DNA of 64,000 nucleotides from Telmatactis stephensoni (GCA_029948255.1 JALIZF010001330.1:124001-188000), one strand, 5' to 3'; counted from the first letter of the stretch, positions 29,985 to 41,270 are shown. Notes: generated by a model from the sequence alone, not told the origin. Translations and numbers: made by a program.

Positions 29985-32900
29985 AAACTGTGCCTTAGCT
30001 AACAACAGGTTTTACAAACTACACCTTCTTAATAAAATCTTCCCTTCCTGGATGTTGGTCTCTGTTATCCATTCAAGAACTGTGCCTCGCAGGCACGATG
30101 TACACAGACTGCGCCTTCTTAATAAAGTCTTCTCTTCCTAGTTGTTGGTCTCTCTTATCCATGAAAGAACTGTGCCTTGCATGCATGATGTACACAAACT
30201 GTGCCTTCTTAATAAAGTCTTCTCCTCCTGGTTGTTGGTCTCTCTTATCCATTAAAGAACTGCGCCTTGCAGTCATGATGTACACATACTGAGCCTTCTT
30301 AATAAAGTCTTCTCTTCCTGGTTGTTGGTCTCTGTTATCCATTAAAGAACTGTGCCTTGCAGTCATGATGTACACATACTGAGCCTTCTTAATAAAGTCT
30401 TCTCTCCCTGGTTGTTGGTCTCTCTTATCAATTAAAGAACTGTGCCTTTGCAGGCATAATATACACAAAGTGAGCCTTCTTAGTAAAGAGTTTCCTTTCT
30501 GGCTGTTGATCTCCGTTATCCGTTAAAGGACTGTGCCTTGCAGGCATGATTTGCAAACCGTGTCTTCTTAATTAAGTATTTCCCTGCTGGTTGTTGACCT
30601 TCATTATCCATTAAAGAACTGTGCCTTGACGTTATGATGTACACAAACTGCGGCTTCTTAATAAAGTCTTCTCTTCCTGGCTGTTAATCTCCGTTATCCA
30701 TTTAAGAACTGCGCCTGATCTTAATAAAGTCTTCTCTTCCTGGTTGTTGGTCTCTCTTATCCATTAAAGAACTGTGCCTTGCAGTCATGATGAACACAAA
30801 CTGCGCCTTCTTAATAAAGCTTCTCTTCCTGGTTGTTGGTCTCTCTTATCCATTAAAGAACTGTGCCTTGCAGGCATGATGAACACAAACTGAGCCTTCT
30901 TAATAAAGTCTTCTCTTCCTGGTTGTTGGTCTCTCTTATCCATTAAAGAACTGTGCCTTGCAGGCATGATGAACACAAACTGAGCCTTCTTAATAAAGTC
31001 TTCTCTTCCTGGTTGTTGGTCTCTCTTATCCATTAAAGAACTGTGCCTTGCAGGCATGATGAACACAAACTGAGCCTTCTTAATAAAGTCTTCTCTTCCT
31101 GGTTGTTGGTCTCTCTTATCCATTAAAGAACTGTGCCTTGCAGGCATGATGTACACAAACTGCGCCTTCTTAATAAAGTCTTCTCTTCCTGGCTGTTGAT
31201 CCCCGTTATCCGTTTAAGAACTGCGCCTGATCTTAATAAAGTCTTCTCTTCCTGGTTGTTGGTCTCTCTTATCCATTAAAGAACTGTGCCTTGCAGTCAT
31301 GATGAACACAAACTGCGCCTTCTTAATAAAGCTTCTCTTTCTGGTTGTTGGTCTCTGTTATCCATTAAAGAACTGTGCCTTGCAGGCATGATGAACACAA
31401 ACTGAGCCTTCTTAATAAAGTCTTCTCTTCCTGGTTGTTGGTCTCTCTTATCCATTAAAGAACTGTGCCGTGCAGGCATGATGTACACAAACTGCGCCTT
31501 CTTAATAAAGTCTTCTCTTCCTGGCTGTTGATCCCCATTATCCGTTTAAGAACTGCGCCTGATCTTAATAAAGTCTTCTCTTCCTGGTTGTTGGTCTCTC
31601 TTATCCATAAAAGAACTGTGCCTTGCAGGCATGATGAACACAAACTGCGCCTTCTTAATAAAGTCTCTCTTCCTGGCTGTTGATCTCCGTTATCCGTTTA
31701 AGAACTGCGCCTGATCTTAATAAAGTCTTCTCTTCCTGGTTGTTGGTCTCTGTTATCCATTAAAGAACTGTGCCTTGCAGGCATGATGAACACAAACTGA
31801 GCCTTCTTAATAAAGTCTTCTCTTCCTGGTTGTTGGTCTCTCTTATCCATTAAAGAACTGTGCCTTGCAGGCATGATGAACACAAACTGAGCCTTCTTAA
31901 TAAAGTGTTCTCTTCCAGGCTGTTGTTCTCCGTTATCCGTTTAATAACTGCGCCTTCTTTATAAAGTCTTCTCTTCCTGGCTGTTGGTCTCTGTTATCCA
32001 TTAAAGAACTGTGCCTTGCAAGCATGATGTACACAAACTGCGCCTTCTTACTAAAGTCTTCTCTTCCGGGTTGTTGGTCTCTGTTATCCATTAAAGAACT
32101 GTGTCTTGGAGGCATGATGAACACCAACTGAGCCTTCTTAATTAAGTCTTCTCTTCCTGGCTGTTGATCTCCGTTATCCGTTTAAGAACTGCGCCTGATC
32201 TTAATAAAGTCTTCTCTTCCTGGTTGTTGGTCTCTCTTATCCATTAAAGAACTGTGCCTTGCAGGCATGATGAACACAAACTGAGCCTTCTTAATAAAGT
32301 GTTCTCTTCCAGGCTGTTGTTCTCCGTTATCCGTTTAATAACTGCGCCTTCTTTATAAAGTCTTCTCTTCCTGGCTGTTGGTCTCTGTTATCCATTAAAG
32401 AACTGTGCCTTGCAAGCATGATGTACACAAACTGCGCCTTCTTACTAAAGTCTTCTCTTCCGGGTTGTTGGTCTCTGTTATCCATTAAAGAGCTGTGTCT
32501 TGGAAGCATGATGTACACAAACTGCGTCTTTTTATTAAAGAGTTTCCTTTCTAGTTGTTGATCTCCGTTATCCGTTAAAGAACTGTGCCTTTGCAGGCAT
32601 GTTTGGCAAATGCGTCTTCTTGGAGAAAACGTCTTCTACTTGTTTAGATCTCCGTTATGCGTTAAAGAACTGTGCCTTTGCAGGCATGTTTGGCAAATGC
32701 GTCTTCTTGGAAGTCTCCTTTCCTGGTTGGTGATCTCCATTATTCGCTAAAGAACTGTGTCTTGGAGGCATGATGTACAAAAACTGCGTCTTTTTAGTAA
32801 AGAGTTTCTTTTCTAGTTGTTGATCTCTGTTGTCCGTTAAAGAACTGTGCCTTTGCAGGCATGTTTGGCAAATGCGTCTTCTTGGAGAAAACGTCTTCTA

Positions 32901-34115
32901 CTTGTTTAGATCTCCGTTATGCGTTAAACAACTGTGCCTTTGCAGGCATGTTTGGCAAATGCGTCTTCTTGGAAGTCTCCTTTCCTGGTTGGTGATCTCC
33001 ATTATTCGCTAAAGAACTGTGTCTTGGAGGCATGATGTACAAAAACTGCGTCTTTTTAGTAAAGAGTTTCTTTTCTAGTTGTTGATCTCCGTTATCCGTT
33101 AAAGAACTGTGCCTTTGCAGGCATGTTTGGCAAATGCGTCTTCTTGGAGAAAACGTCTTCTACTTGTTTAGATCTCCGTTATGCATTAAAGAACTGTGCC
33201 TTTGCAGGCATGTTTGGCAAATGCGTCTTCTTGGAAGTCTCCTTTCCTGGTTGGTGATCTCCATTATTCGCTAAAGAACTGTGTCTTGGAGGCATGATGT
33301 ACAAAAACTGCGTCTTTTTAGTAAAGAGTTTCTTTTCTAGTTGTTGATCTCCGTTATCCGTTAAAGAACTGTGCCTTTGCAGGCATGTTTGGCAAATGCG
33401 TCTTCTTGGAGAAAACGTCTTCTACTTGTTTAGATCTCCGTTATGCGTTAAACAACTGTGCCTTTGCAGGCATGTTTGGCAAATGCGTCTTCTTGGAAGT
33501 CTCCTTTCCTGGTTGGTGATCTCCATTATTCGCTAAAGAACTGTGTCTTGGAGGCATGATGTACAAAAACTGCGTCTTTTTAGTAAAGAGTTCCCTTCCT
33601 TATTGTTGGTCTCTGTTATCCATTAATGAACTGTGCCTTGCAGGCATGATGTACACAAACTGCGTTTTCTTAGCAAAGAGTTCCCTTCCTGGTTGTTGAT
33701 CTCCGTTATTGATTTAAGAACTATGCCTTTTCAGGCATGTTTTGCAAAAACACTGGACACTGGCTTTTCTTAATTGGTAAAATATCTTTTTCTTTCTTTT
33801 TTATCGATTAACGAACTGTATCTCCCCTTGTGGTGGTCACCGGAAATTACGTCGTTTAAATAAAAAAATTTACTCCTCCTCCTCCTCCTCCTCCGTTATC
33901 GATCAAAGAGCGGTGCCTTTGGATTATTTACAAGAACTGCTGCTTCTTGGAAAGGCTGGTCATCTCCTCCTGGTTGTTGGTCTCTGTTATCCATTAAAAA
34001 ACTGTGCCTTGCAGGCGTGATGTACAATTACTGCGTCTTCCTAGTAAAGTCTCCTATTTGGTTGTTGATCTTCGTTATTCATTAAAGAACTTTGCTTCTG
34101 CTGGCATCTTTGGCA
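29985..34115. repeat. 4.1-kb satellite array, 90-bp basic unit, with higher-order variants
   Basis: The basic unit is exactly 90 bp in the cleanest part (for example 30901, 30991 and 31081 start the same TAATAAAGTCTTCTCTTCC). Each unit holds CTTAATAAAG (an AATAAA), TGGTTGTTGGTCTCT, TTATCCATTAAAGAACTGTG and CAGGCATGATG. Because 90 is divisible by three, minus-strand frames stay open for up to 131 codons with a 30-residue period (ARHSSLMDKRDQQPGREDF core). Truncated units GCGCCTGATCTTAATAAAG recur. From 32570 on the array switches to a 262-bp higher-order unit (starts near 32761, 33023, 33285, 33547). It ends in diverged units and a (CTC)n tract near 33870. Confidence 0.95.
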
Positions 34116-35416
34116 CACTACGACTGCGTGTTATGTTCTTCCTAGTGTCTGTTTGGATGCATGTGTGACCATCTTCTGATTTGTTTTTTAAGGAAGCAAT
34201 ATTCTTTGAATTACAGAAGTTCTTCAATGTTAAATTCAATAGATAATTATTGCACGAGTTTTAGCATGATATTGTGAAATATCAAGATCTAAAGAGCATT
34301 GTTATCAGTCGTAAGCCGTGAACTAAGCCGGCGAAGAATATGGATGAGATCTTGATAATTTTAACTAAATTCATGCAAGAATTATCTTATCATTTTTTAG
34401 AAGGCTAAAAATAATGATATAACTCTGATTTTGAAAATGAATCGCAATTGTATTCAGGAATCTGAATGCATTGCGTACAGAAAAGAACAGACAGAAATAC
34501 ATGTCAAGTTTGCACGATACCAGCGATTTGAAGGATTAGAGCTCTCAATCAGAGCGACGTAGTGTCTAAAATGAATAATGATCATTCACAGCAAAAACGT
34601 GCAAGTTAATTACTCAAAAACTTGAGTAAATCGGCGCATCCAAAGTAACTCAAATATATGGATACACCGATTTTCTCATGTTTTTGAGGAAATTCACTCT
34701 CGCGTTTTTGCAATATTGTTGTTTGAATTAATTTTTTTCTTTTTCTATAAACTGAGATAAGTAATTAATTTAGACAATCATGTTAAAAAAATATTTGAAT
34801 ATACACATAATATTATTACCCAGACGATTGCATGGCTTGCGCTGATTGGCCAAAAACAAGTAAATATTGGGGTCGCGTGTGCTTCGTTTGTTTATGTAAT
34901 TATATTATACAAGGCACGATTTGTCGGCACGCTTTTTAGCTTCGTTCGGGAAGATAAATAGAATGAAAAAGGAATGCAAAAAAACAAAACTCAATCGGGC
35001 TGACATGTCGTACCGTGTAAATCAGCCTTAAAACAGCGTCAAGTTACTGATCAATAGCGATTTTTGATTATGTTAGTGATAATATTCTTGTAAACTCGAG
35101 CTGATTGCAAAATCAGAATTGTGATTGTAAATATATTTTGTTTCCTTTTAGATTTCACTTCTCAAATTTCTTTAAGAGTATTTATATTTGTGTGTATTGC
35201 TTGGTTTAAAATAAGTAAAATCATATATTGTATATTGTATTATGCTTATATTTCAACATGTTCCAAAATGATTAATACAAATATCCAGCGTATAACTAAT
35301 ATCCACATTTGTATTTGCTGTGATTCAGTGAGAGAATTCTATTAAATTCGCCATTTTCTTTCATTCGTATTTGTATTTTTTCTATTTCTTTAACGTTTCA
35401 ACAATAAGGTGTATAT
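34116..35416. other. Non-coding with a foldback element at 34591-34710
   Basis: No gene. Arms 34591-34642 and 34659-34710 are imperfect inverted copies (left starts GCAAAAACGTGCAAGTTAAT; inner part CTCAAAAAC...ATCGG), a hairpin of about 120 bp typical of a foldback MITE. The rest is AT-rich. Confidence 0.6.
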
Positions 35417-35530
35417 GTGTTAAAATAATAATAATAACAATAATAATAATAATTTTAACAAAAAATATCATTATTATTATTTTATTAATTAATTAATTAT
35501 TATTATTATTTTTTTTTTTTTGTAATTGTG
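35417..35530. repeat. (AAT)n / (ATT)n microsatellite with inverted halves and poly-T
   Basis: AATAATAATAACAATAATAA-type sequence is followed by ATTATTATTATTT, ATTAATTAATTAATT and a T-run. It is self-complementary and low complexity. Confidence 0.9.
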
Positions 35531-36450
35531 CACTCGACATTTCGAGTTGTTTATGCTGGCTGGCAACGCTTCTGATAAGTACGTTATCTTGGTATTTGGA
35601 CCAATCGAAATTCCTGGCTGGGGTAAAAAATTTAGATGCACTTCCTAGCTGGCAAATGAATTTTCGGGTCTCATCCCTGGCTGGATTAGAAGAGCGGTTA
35701 ACTTTTTCCCAGGATCGTTAATAATTGACTATAATTGGCGTGGGACCACTTGGTGATTGCTCATAACAACATTTAGGGAATTTTACTGAAAAGTGTCGTT
35801 GGGGTCTCCTGTACCATTTCTACCAGAAACTGACAGAAACGATCTGTTTTGGCCACCATCTCGAAAACGTCCCACAATGCATTGTAAATCTTTCTACTCT
35901 CCAGGGAGGCCTAGGGAATTTTTGATCATTTTAGCGAATTCTGATTAGTTTTCGTGCGTTTATCGGGAAATAACTTTCTAAATCGCACGGATACCCCTCT
36001 TTTTTATTTCTGTAAATTGTAAAGTGGAGATTATCCCACAATTTTATAAATATTTTATGAATTTAAAATTGAAACTTGATAACAAAAATTGGACATTTCA
36101 TTTGGCAGTCATGAACCAAAACAGGCCTAAAACCAGTAAAAAGTTATTGAAAAATATTGTTATTCCTTGTTTTCATATTTCATATGGAATTGACAAATGA
36201 GAGAATTGCGTTGTAAACGTTTTATTAGAAAACGTTTGACATTTTTTCAAAATATGGAGTATTTATAATTTTTTCTTTGGGCCTCTAGAATAAGCAGATT
36301 TTGCAACATTTGATGGCGTGTAACTCATTAATATGCACGGTGACCCCCAATTTTTTTCTTGAATTCTAGCTGACTATGATGGGTTCTTTGATACCCACAT
36401 GGTTTTAGGCCAAAAAAATTACCTTCACATTAGTAGGCACCAACCTTAAA
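35531..36450. repeat. Dispersed repeat ending TAGTAGGCACCAACCTTAA
   Basis: The right end (36431-36449) is the exact inverse of 14730-14748. The body contains CTGGCTGG motifs near 35560-35690 and GCACGGTGACCCCC near 36337, which also occurs near 2507. No coding capacity. Probably a non-autonomous element or a decayed retroelement end. Confidence 0.55.
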
Positions 36451-36597
36451 GGAATTTTTAGAGAGTTGGATAATTATTAATAATATGAGCTAATGTAATT
36501 TTTTTAGCAAAAAAATAATAGACTTGAGTACGAAAGAACAAAAGAAAAAGATAATGAAGCAAAGAAAAAAGATAAAAAAGAAAAAAAGTTGTATGTA

Positions 36598-36668
36598 CTA
36601 CCCGGGAGTCGAACCCACGACCATTGGAACTCGAGCCAGCAACAAACCGCCTGAGCTAATGAGCATTT
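36598..36668 (-). repeat. tRNA-like Pol III unit (tRNA pseudogene or SINE head)
   Basis: On the minus strand an A-box-like TAGCTCAGGCGG (36658-36647) and a perfect B box GGTTCGACTCC (36615-36605) are spaced as in a tRNA. A T-rich stretch follows that could act as a Pol III terminator. The acceptor and anticodon stems do not pair well, so a functional tRNA is unlikely. Confidence 0.6.
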
Positions 36669-37385
36669 CACTGTTTTCAAGGTGATATTTTTTTATATAT
36701 ATTGCTAATTTACGTTTGTAACCCCCTTAAATATGTACAAATTATGAAAGAAGTTTCTCTATATAAAAGTACTCATGATAGCCACCAAACTTAAACTTAA
36801 TACGCTTAATAATGCCGTTTCGGTCAGCGGCACGGCCAGTAGTACTTTTATGGCAGGCGGCAGTTTGTACTCAAATATGATTTTGTTTGCTTTTTATTTC
36901 AACATTTACTCTCGTGCTGATAGAGTACAAACACTAAATGCTTGGATGGTTCGTTGATATTGGACTGGCGACGATTTTTGATATTGGACTTGTGACAATG
37001 TTTGTTGTTTAAAGACAGCGACTACAAAGTCCTGATTGTTTTCACATCCGAGAATCGAACAGCTCAACTTGGAGATGCGACGAATTTCAAGCTGCAGAGG
37101 GAGCTGAGAGTAGTTCAGTACAAAATGTGACAAGGAATAAGAAATTATTCATTCAGATTTATAGGCATTTTTGCCTATCTTCGCTTTTATTACCCAGCAG
37201 TTTTTACCAAGCTTAGATCGTGTGCCTAAAAATTGTTGCTTTGTACCAACAAATCTAAAACAGTTACATTACGTTCAAAGCTCCTCGAGGCTGCTATACC
37301 AGGTTCATATTAAACATGGTATATTTTCGTCTTGACTGATCCTGGGTTTTTACGGAAATTTTGATTCCTGAGCTCATATTTTTAG
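36669..37385. other. Non-coding
   Basis: No supported gene. The reading frames at 36775-36957 and 36906-37133 have no recognisable domain. Confidence 0.35.
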
Positions 37386-37530
37386 AAATTGTTGATCCCT
37401 GATCCTTGGTGCAAAAAACTGAGCTGATCCCTGATCCTGATCCAATGTCCCTGATCCTTGATCCCACCCATTTGATCCCTGAGCCCTAGCCTCTGATCCC
37501 TGATCCTTGCAATAATTTGGAGCTTGATCC
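37386..37530. repeat. TGATCCCTGATCC-type degenerate minisatellite
   Basis: Repeated (T)GATCC(C/T)TGATCC motifs with variable spacers. The minus-strand frame over it (IRDQRLGLRDQ pattern) is a by-product of the repeat. Confidence 0.8.
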
Positions 37531-37847
37531 CATATATCATGTTACGAGCCTGCAACATTATTATGAGTGTGTTTTCACGTAAGGATCTGTACTCGCTTAA
37601 CATTCCTTGAGGTGTTTGTAAGCGAGTTCTGGCTGGAAACCACATGAAAACGTACTCGCTTAACATGTTTGTACCGTGCTAATTAGCCAACTTCCTTAAA
37701 CCTACTCGGGAGTAGGTTTAACTCAGCGGGTTTCTCACTTAACCAATCATATGAAAGAGTAGAAACAATAGGGCTGTCAAGTATTGACCTTATGGGTCGC
37801 ATTCGTCGTTTTGGCGCCATTTGTAGCTACTTGTAGCGAGCATCAAG

Positions 37848-39199
37848 ATGAATTTCAACAACTTCAACAACTTTCCTTACAATGATACTCCAAGGTAAGG
37901 TTAAATCATTGAAACACAGATTTTTTTTCTCTTAAAATGTATATGCATACTGACTCTTTACTCTTTTCTATTTTATGTAGAAATCACTTGGTAATACCAC
38001 CGTACGATCAGTACATACAAAGCCCGCCATACGCAGGATCACTTATATTCCCAACTTCTACATCTTCTCTGGCTCAACAAAATTTCCAAAGGAAGGAAGC
38101 AGCTCAATCTCGAAACTCTAATGCAGGATCGTTTATATTGCCAGCTTCTAGACCTTCTACATCTACAAACACCCAAGAAAATATCCAATCGAATGAAGCA
38201 GCTCATTCTCAAAACGGATCGTTTATATTCCCAGCTTCTAGACCTTCTACATCTACAAACACCCAAGAAAATGTCCAATCAAAGGAATCAGTTCGTTCTC
38301 GAAACTGGACTGACGCTGAGACAAGATATCTAATCACGATTTGGAAGGAATACTACCCGATTCGCGCCAGAAAGAATTCAGCCGAGTGGGAGTCGATAGC
38401 AAAGGAACTGAACAAAACTTTCAAAGAACAAAACATTGACAGTGTCAGAACAGCTGCACAGTGCAAAGCACGTATAAAGAACATCGAAGACGAGTACAAA
38501 AGAACAAAAGACCACAACTCAAGGTCCGGTAACAACGCCATCCAATGCCCTTTAATATTACGACGATCTTGATGAAGTCATTGGTTCGAGGCCTAAAATA
38601 ACACCAAAAGCCGTTGTCGAATGTGGTTTTGATAGAGCAGAATCCTCTCCTTCTCCATCTTCATCCTCAGAATCTAAAAGAGATTCTGACAATTAGCTAA
38701 ATTCATATTAGAGACGGGAAACTCGTCTGACAGAAAACTCGTCCTACTTTCCCGGCCAAAACGACGAGAAAGTTGGATGGATAATTCGTCTAATGATAAA
38801 AACCGTCCTAAATTCCCATAAGACGTGGAAATCGCGACGGGTTTTCTGTTTATAAAGATTTTTGTGCAACGAAATTCCGTCTGAGACGAGTTTCCCGTCT
38901 CTAATATGAATTCAACAAATGAAAATGAAGACGAGCTGGTAGCAAACGACGAAGTGACAACTAGTTCTAGAAAGAGAAAGCCGACAACAAACAACAAAGG
39001 AAAACAGCCATGCAAGCGCAGAAAATCCAACGAGAACGAATCCCTAGAACTATTTGAGTTTCTAAAGGAAAGCCAAGAGCGTGATCATGAATTTATGGCA
39101 AAACTTGCAGAGAAGGAAGGAGAAAGAGAGGCCAAATCTCAAGCAATGATGTTTACTATGATTAAGGACATTGCAAAGATTTTTAAGGGAGATAAGTAA
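37848..39199 (+). pseudogene. Harbinger accessory protein, Myb/SANT-like (trihelix), interrupted
   Basis: Exon 1 (ATG 37848 to 37894; MNFNNFNNFPYNDTP) ends CCAAG|GTAAGG. The intron is 37895-37980, acceptor TTATGTAG. Exon 2 continues in phase. Its N-terminal part has a repeated module (GSFILPASRPSTSTNTQEN twice). The SANT-like domain is RNWTDAETRYLITIWKEYYP through AAQCKARIKNIEDEYKRTK (about 38299-38510), the usual partner of Harbinger transposases in DNA binding and nuclear import. A one-base frameshift near 38550 moves the tail (YYDDLDEVIGSRPKITPKAV) into another frame, ending TAG 38694-38696. A MITE at 38700-38912 then separates it from the Lys-rich and coiled-coil C-terminus (NSTNENEDELVANDE ... 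IKDIAKIFKGDK, to TAA 39197-39199). So this copy is broken twice. Confidence 0.75.
38700..38912. mobile_element. MITE with 29-bp TIRs inside the SANT-like gene
   Basis: Left AATTCATATTAGAGACGGGA and on (38700-38728) and the inverted right end (38884-38912) match over about 29 bp, with core GAGACGGGAAACTCGTCT. There is inner partial symmetry too (ACAGAAAACTCGTC versus GACGGGTTTTCTGT). No coding content. It lies exactly between two parts of one conserved reading frame. Confidence 0.85.
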
Positions 39200-39477
39200 A
39201 TGTTATAGATGCAGAGGATTGAGAAAACATTTATTGACATATATTCTATTTGTTACAGTTGCTCCTAGGTCTTATAATATGATGCCTTGAACATGAACTT
39301 TATAATTGTTTTATAAATGTTATTATATTTTGATATTGCAATAAGATATCAGTCATATCACTTGAGTGCATGTCGTGATTACTGAAAAATAAATTTAGTG
39401 CTTATTACTTATGTACTAATAAACAATTAGTATTGAGGAATTACATTGCATGACTTCTATTTCATAAAAAAATATCT

Positions 39478-40704
39478 TTAATAATATGCATTTTTTATCC
39501 TATTTCTTAGTGCTTTTCCCTCTCGATTCACGTCATGTCCTGGTAGGGGCTGTAGTCGATTTGCACCATCGTTCTGTATTTCGATGTCAGTATCATCATG
39601 AACCTCTAAACAAATGTTATGTAGAATACAACAAGCTATTATGGTCAAGGGCACTTTATCAACTGACTCATCCAATTGGGTTAAAAGGCACCGCCATCTT
39701 CCTTTCAATAACCCAAAAGCTTGCTCTACAACCACTCTAGCACTGCTCAATGATCTGTTAAAATTTCTTTGTCTTTGCGTTATTGCAGCAGTTTCTGGAT
39801 AGGGTTTCATGCACCAGGTTGTAAGTTTGTAAGCAGGATCGGCTACAAGTAAAGGCTTGATTTCATCTCCATTTGGTGTTCTTTTAATTGGGGAGACTAA
39901 AATATCGGCATTATCTATTGCATCTATTAGACAGCTTATCCTCAAGACCCTCGCATCATGCATTGATCCTGCGTAACCTGTACTTACATGGGTAAATTTG
40001 TAGTTTGCGTCGGCTACAGCTTGAAGTATAATGCTGTGGAATTTTTTACGGTTGTAATAATCATTAGGGCTCTCTTGAGGAGCGACAATTCTTATGTGTG
40101 TCCCATCTAAGGCTCCAACAACTTGAGGGAAAGTGCTTATGTTCTTAAATTCCTGTACAGCACGTCGTGTTTCATTCTCCCCTTTAGGAAATTTGATATA
40201 ATGTTTTGCTCTTCTAATCAGAGAAGAGCAGAATTCATCTCTTAAATTCATTGCTGTACATCTTCCGATTCCAAATATCAACCCTGTTGCACGATAAGTA
40301 TTTCCAGTGGCCAGTCTACATAACGCAACAGCAACACGTTTCTCTACACTAACAGATTGTCGCATTGTCGTGTCTTGACGACTCAAGTCAGGACGTACAA
40401 GATTGCAAATAAAGTGAAATGTATTCCTTGAAATTCTAAAATGTTCACGCCAAAATCTATCTTCATATCGGTTATGTAACATGTCATCAAACCATAGTTG
40501 AGGTCTTGGTACAGTCCAAATACTTTTTCTTTGGTACCTACGCGGTTGTCGATTTTGAAGTCTTCGCAACAGCATCATTCGATTTCTTCTATTCCTTATT
40601 ACAAAGAACCTGATCCTATTCAAGAATCTTCTGCGTCTTTGTGCAAAAAGGAGTTGGTTCAATACCACCAAGAGGAAAGTAACAACAAACACTTCTCCCG
40701 CCAT
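39478..40704 (-). CDS. PIF/Harbinger transposase (HARBI1-like, DDE_Tnp_4), intact
   Basis: A 408-codon frame from a real ATG (MAGEVFVVTFLL). It starts with a basic N-terminus. A helix-turn-helix region follows at residues about 120-152 (VEKRVAVALCRLATGNTYRA). The catalytic core has D200 in VVGALDGTHIRI, D289 in LLVADPAYKL and E327 in ARVVVEQAFGLLKGRWR, the full DDE triad in the expected order. The length is typical for the family. There is no stop or frameshift, in contrast to its partner gene, so this protein could still act on related MITEs in trans. Confidence 0.93.
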   Translation of the reverse strand: MAGEVFVVTFLLVVLNQLLFAQRRRRFLNRIRFFVIRNRRNRMMLLRRLQNRQPRRYQRKSIWTVPRPQLWFDDMLHNRYEDRFWREHFRISRNTFHFICNLVRPDLSRQDTTMRQSVSVEKRVAVALCRLATGNTYRATGLIFGIGRCTAMNLRDEFCSSLIRRAKHYIKFPKGENETRRAVQEFKNISTFPQVVGALDGTHIRIVAPQESPNDYYNRKKFHSIILQAVADANYKFTHVSTGYAGSMHDARVLRISCLIDAIDNADILVSPIKRTPNGDEIKPLLVADPAYKLTTWCMKPYPETAAITQRQRNFNRSLSSARVVVEQAFGLLKGRWRCLLTQLDESVDKVPLTIIACCILHNICLEVHDDTDIEIQNDGANRLQPLPGHDVNREGKALRNRIKNAYY

Positions 40705-40780
40705 TTTCTAGTGAAAAATGATATCACGTTGATATCATGTTACTAAGCAAGAAAGTACTTAAGCTCGTGAAAACATAACT

Positions 40781-41270
40781 TATATTATAACAGAAGTTAT
40801 CACTGTATCCTATCGGGAATAGGCCGGAAGTAAAGTTTCACAGACCGGAAGTTGACAGGAAAGTGAGTGAGTGAGTGAGTGACACAATAGGTTACTACTT
40901 TATGTATGCAACATTCTAGTTAGACAATAGATAGATTGAATAGTGCCATTTCATGTTGTCATACACAAAGTACTAAGCTGACTCATTTGCATATTCGACC
41001 CTTCACAATAACTCGTGGATTTGCAATCCACGAGTTAAAAAGCAACTTCATACAAAGAGCTATTTAATACAGGCAAGTGGTGTTTGAATGTGAGTCCAAA
41101 ATACAATGCCTTCATACAAGGACATAGTGAGGCCCATAGAGAACAATTTATTGATGAATGCAGTCAGTAACAAAAGATATTCAATATACAGACTCAGATA
41201 GAATTGCAAATACAAGTTCAATAAATATTGCAAATAAGATTTCTAAATATAAGTAATGATTTGTCTTTAG
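40781..41270. other. Non-coding, (GTGA)n run near 40862
   Basis: A short GTGAGTGAGTGAGTGAGTGA simple repeat follows the Harbinger right end. A palindrome AACTCGTGGATTTGCAATCCACGAGTT (two 12-nt arms) lies near 41012-41037. No gene. Confidence 0.5.

Larger units (their letters stand above)
37561..40780. mobile_element. PIF/Harbinger DNA transposon, nearly complete
   Basis: Contains the two proteins typical of the superfamily: a Myb/SANT-like DNA-binding protein on plus and a DDE transposase on minus, converging. Candidate ends are GAGTGTGTTTTCACG (left, 37565 on) and, inverted, CGTGAAAACATAACT (right, about 40767-40781). They share GTTTTCACG, but the pairing is imperfect, so exact termini and the expected 3-bp duplication are uncertain. 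The left end is closely related to the MITEs at 16.8-17.7 kb. A smaller element is inserted at 38700-38912. Confidence 0.8.

Noticed and set aside
30073..32518. Minus-strand reading frames in the satellite as real proteins
   Set aside because: They arise because the 90-bp unit is a multiple of three. They start and stop wherever unit variants break the frame, and no promoter or splice context is seen.
29985..34115. CRISPR-like array
   Set aside because: Units are contiguous with no unique spacers, in eukaryotic DNA with introns. It is a satellite.
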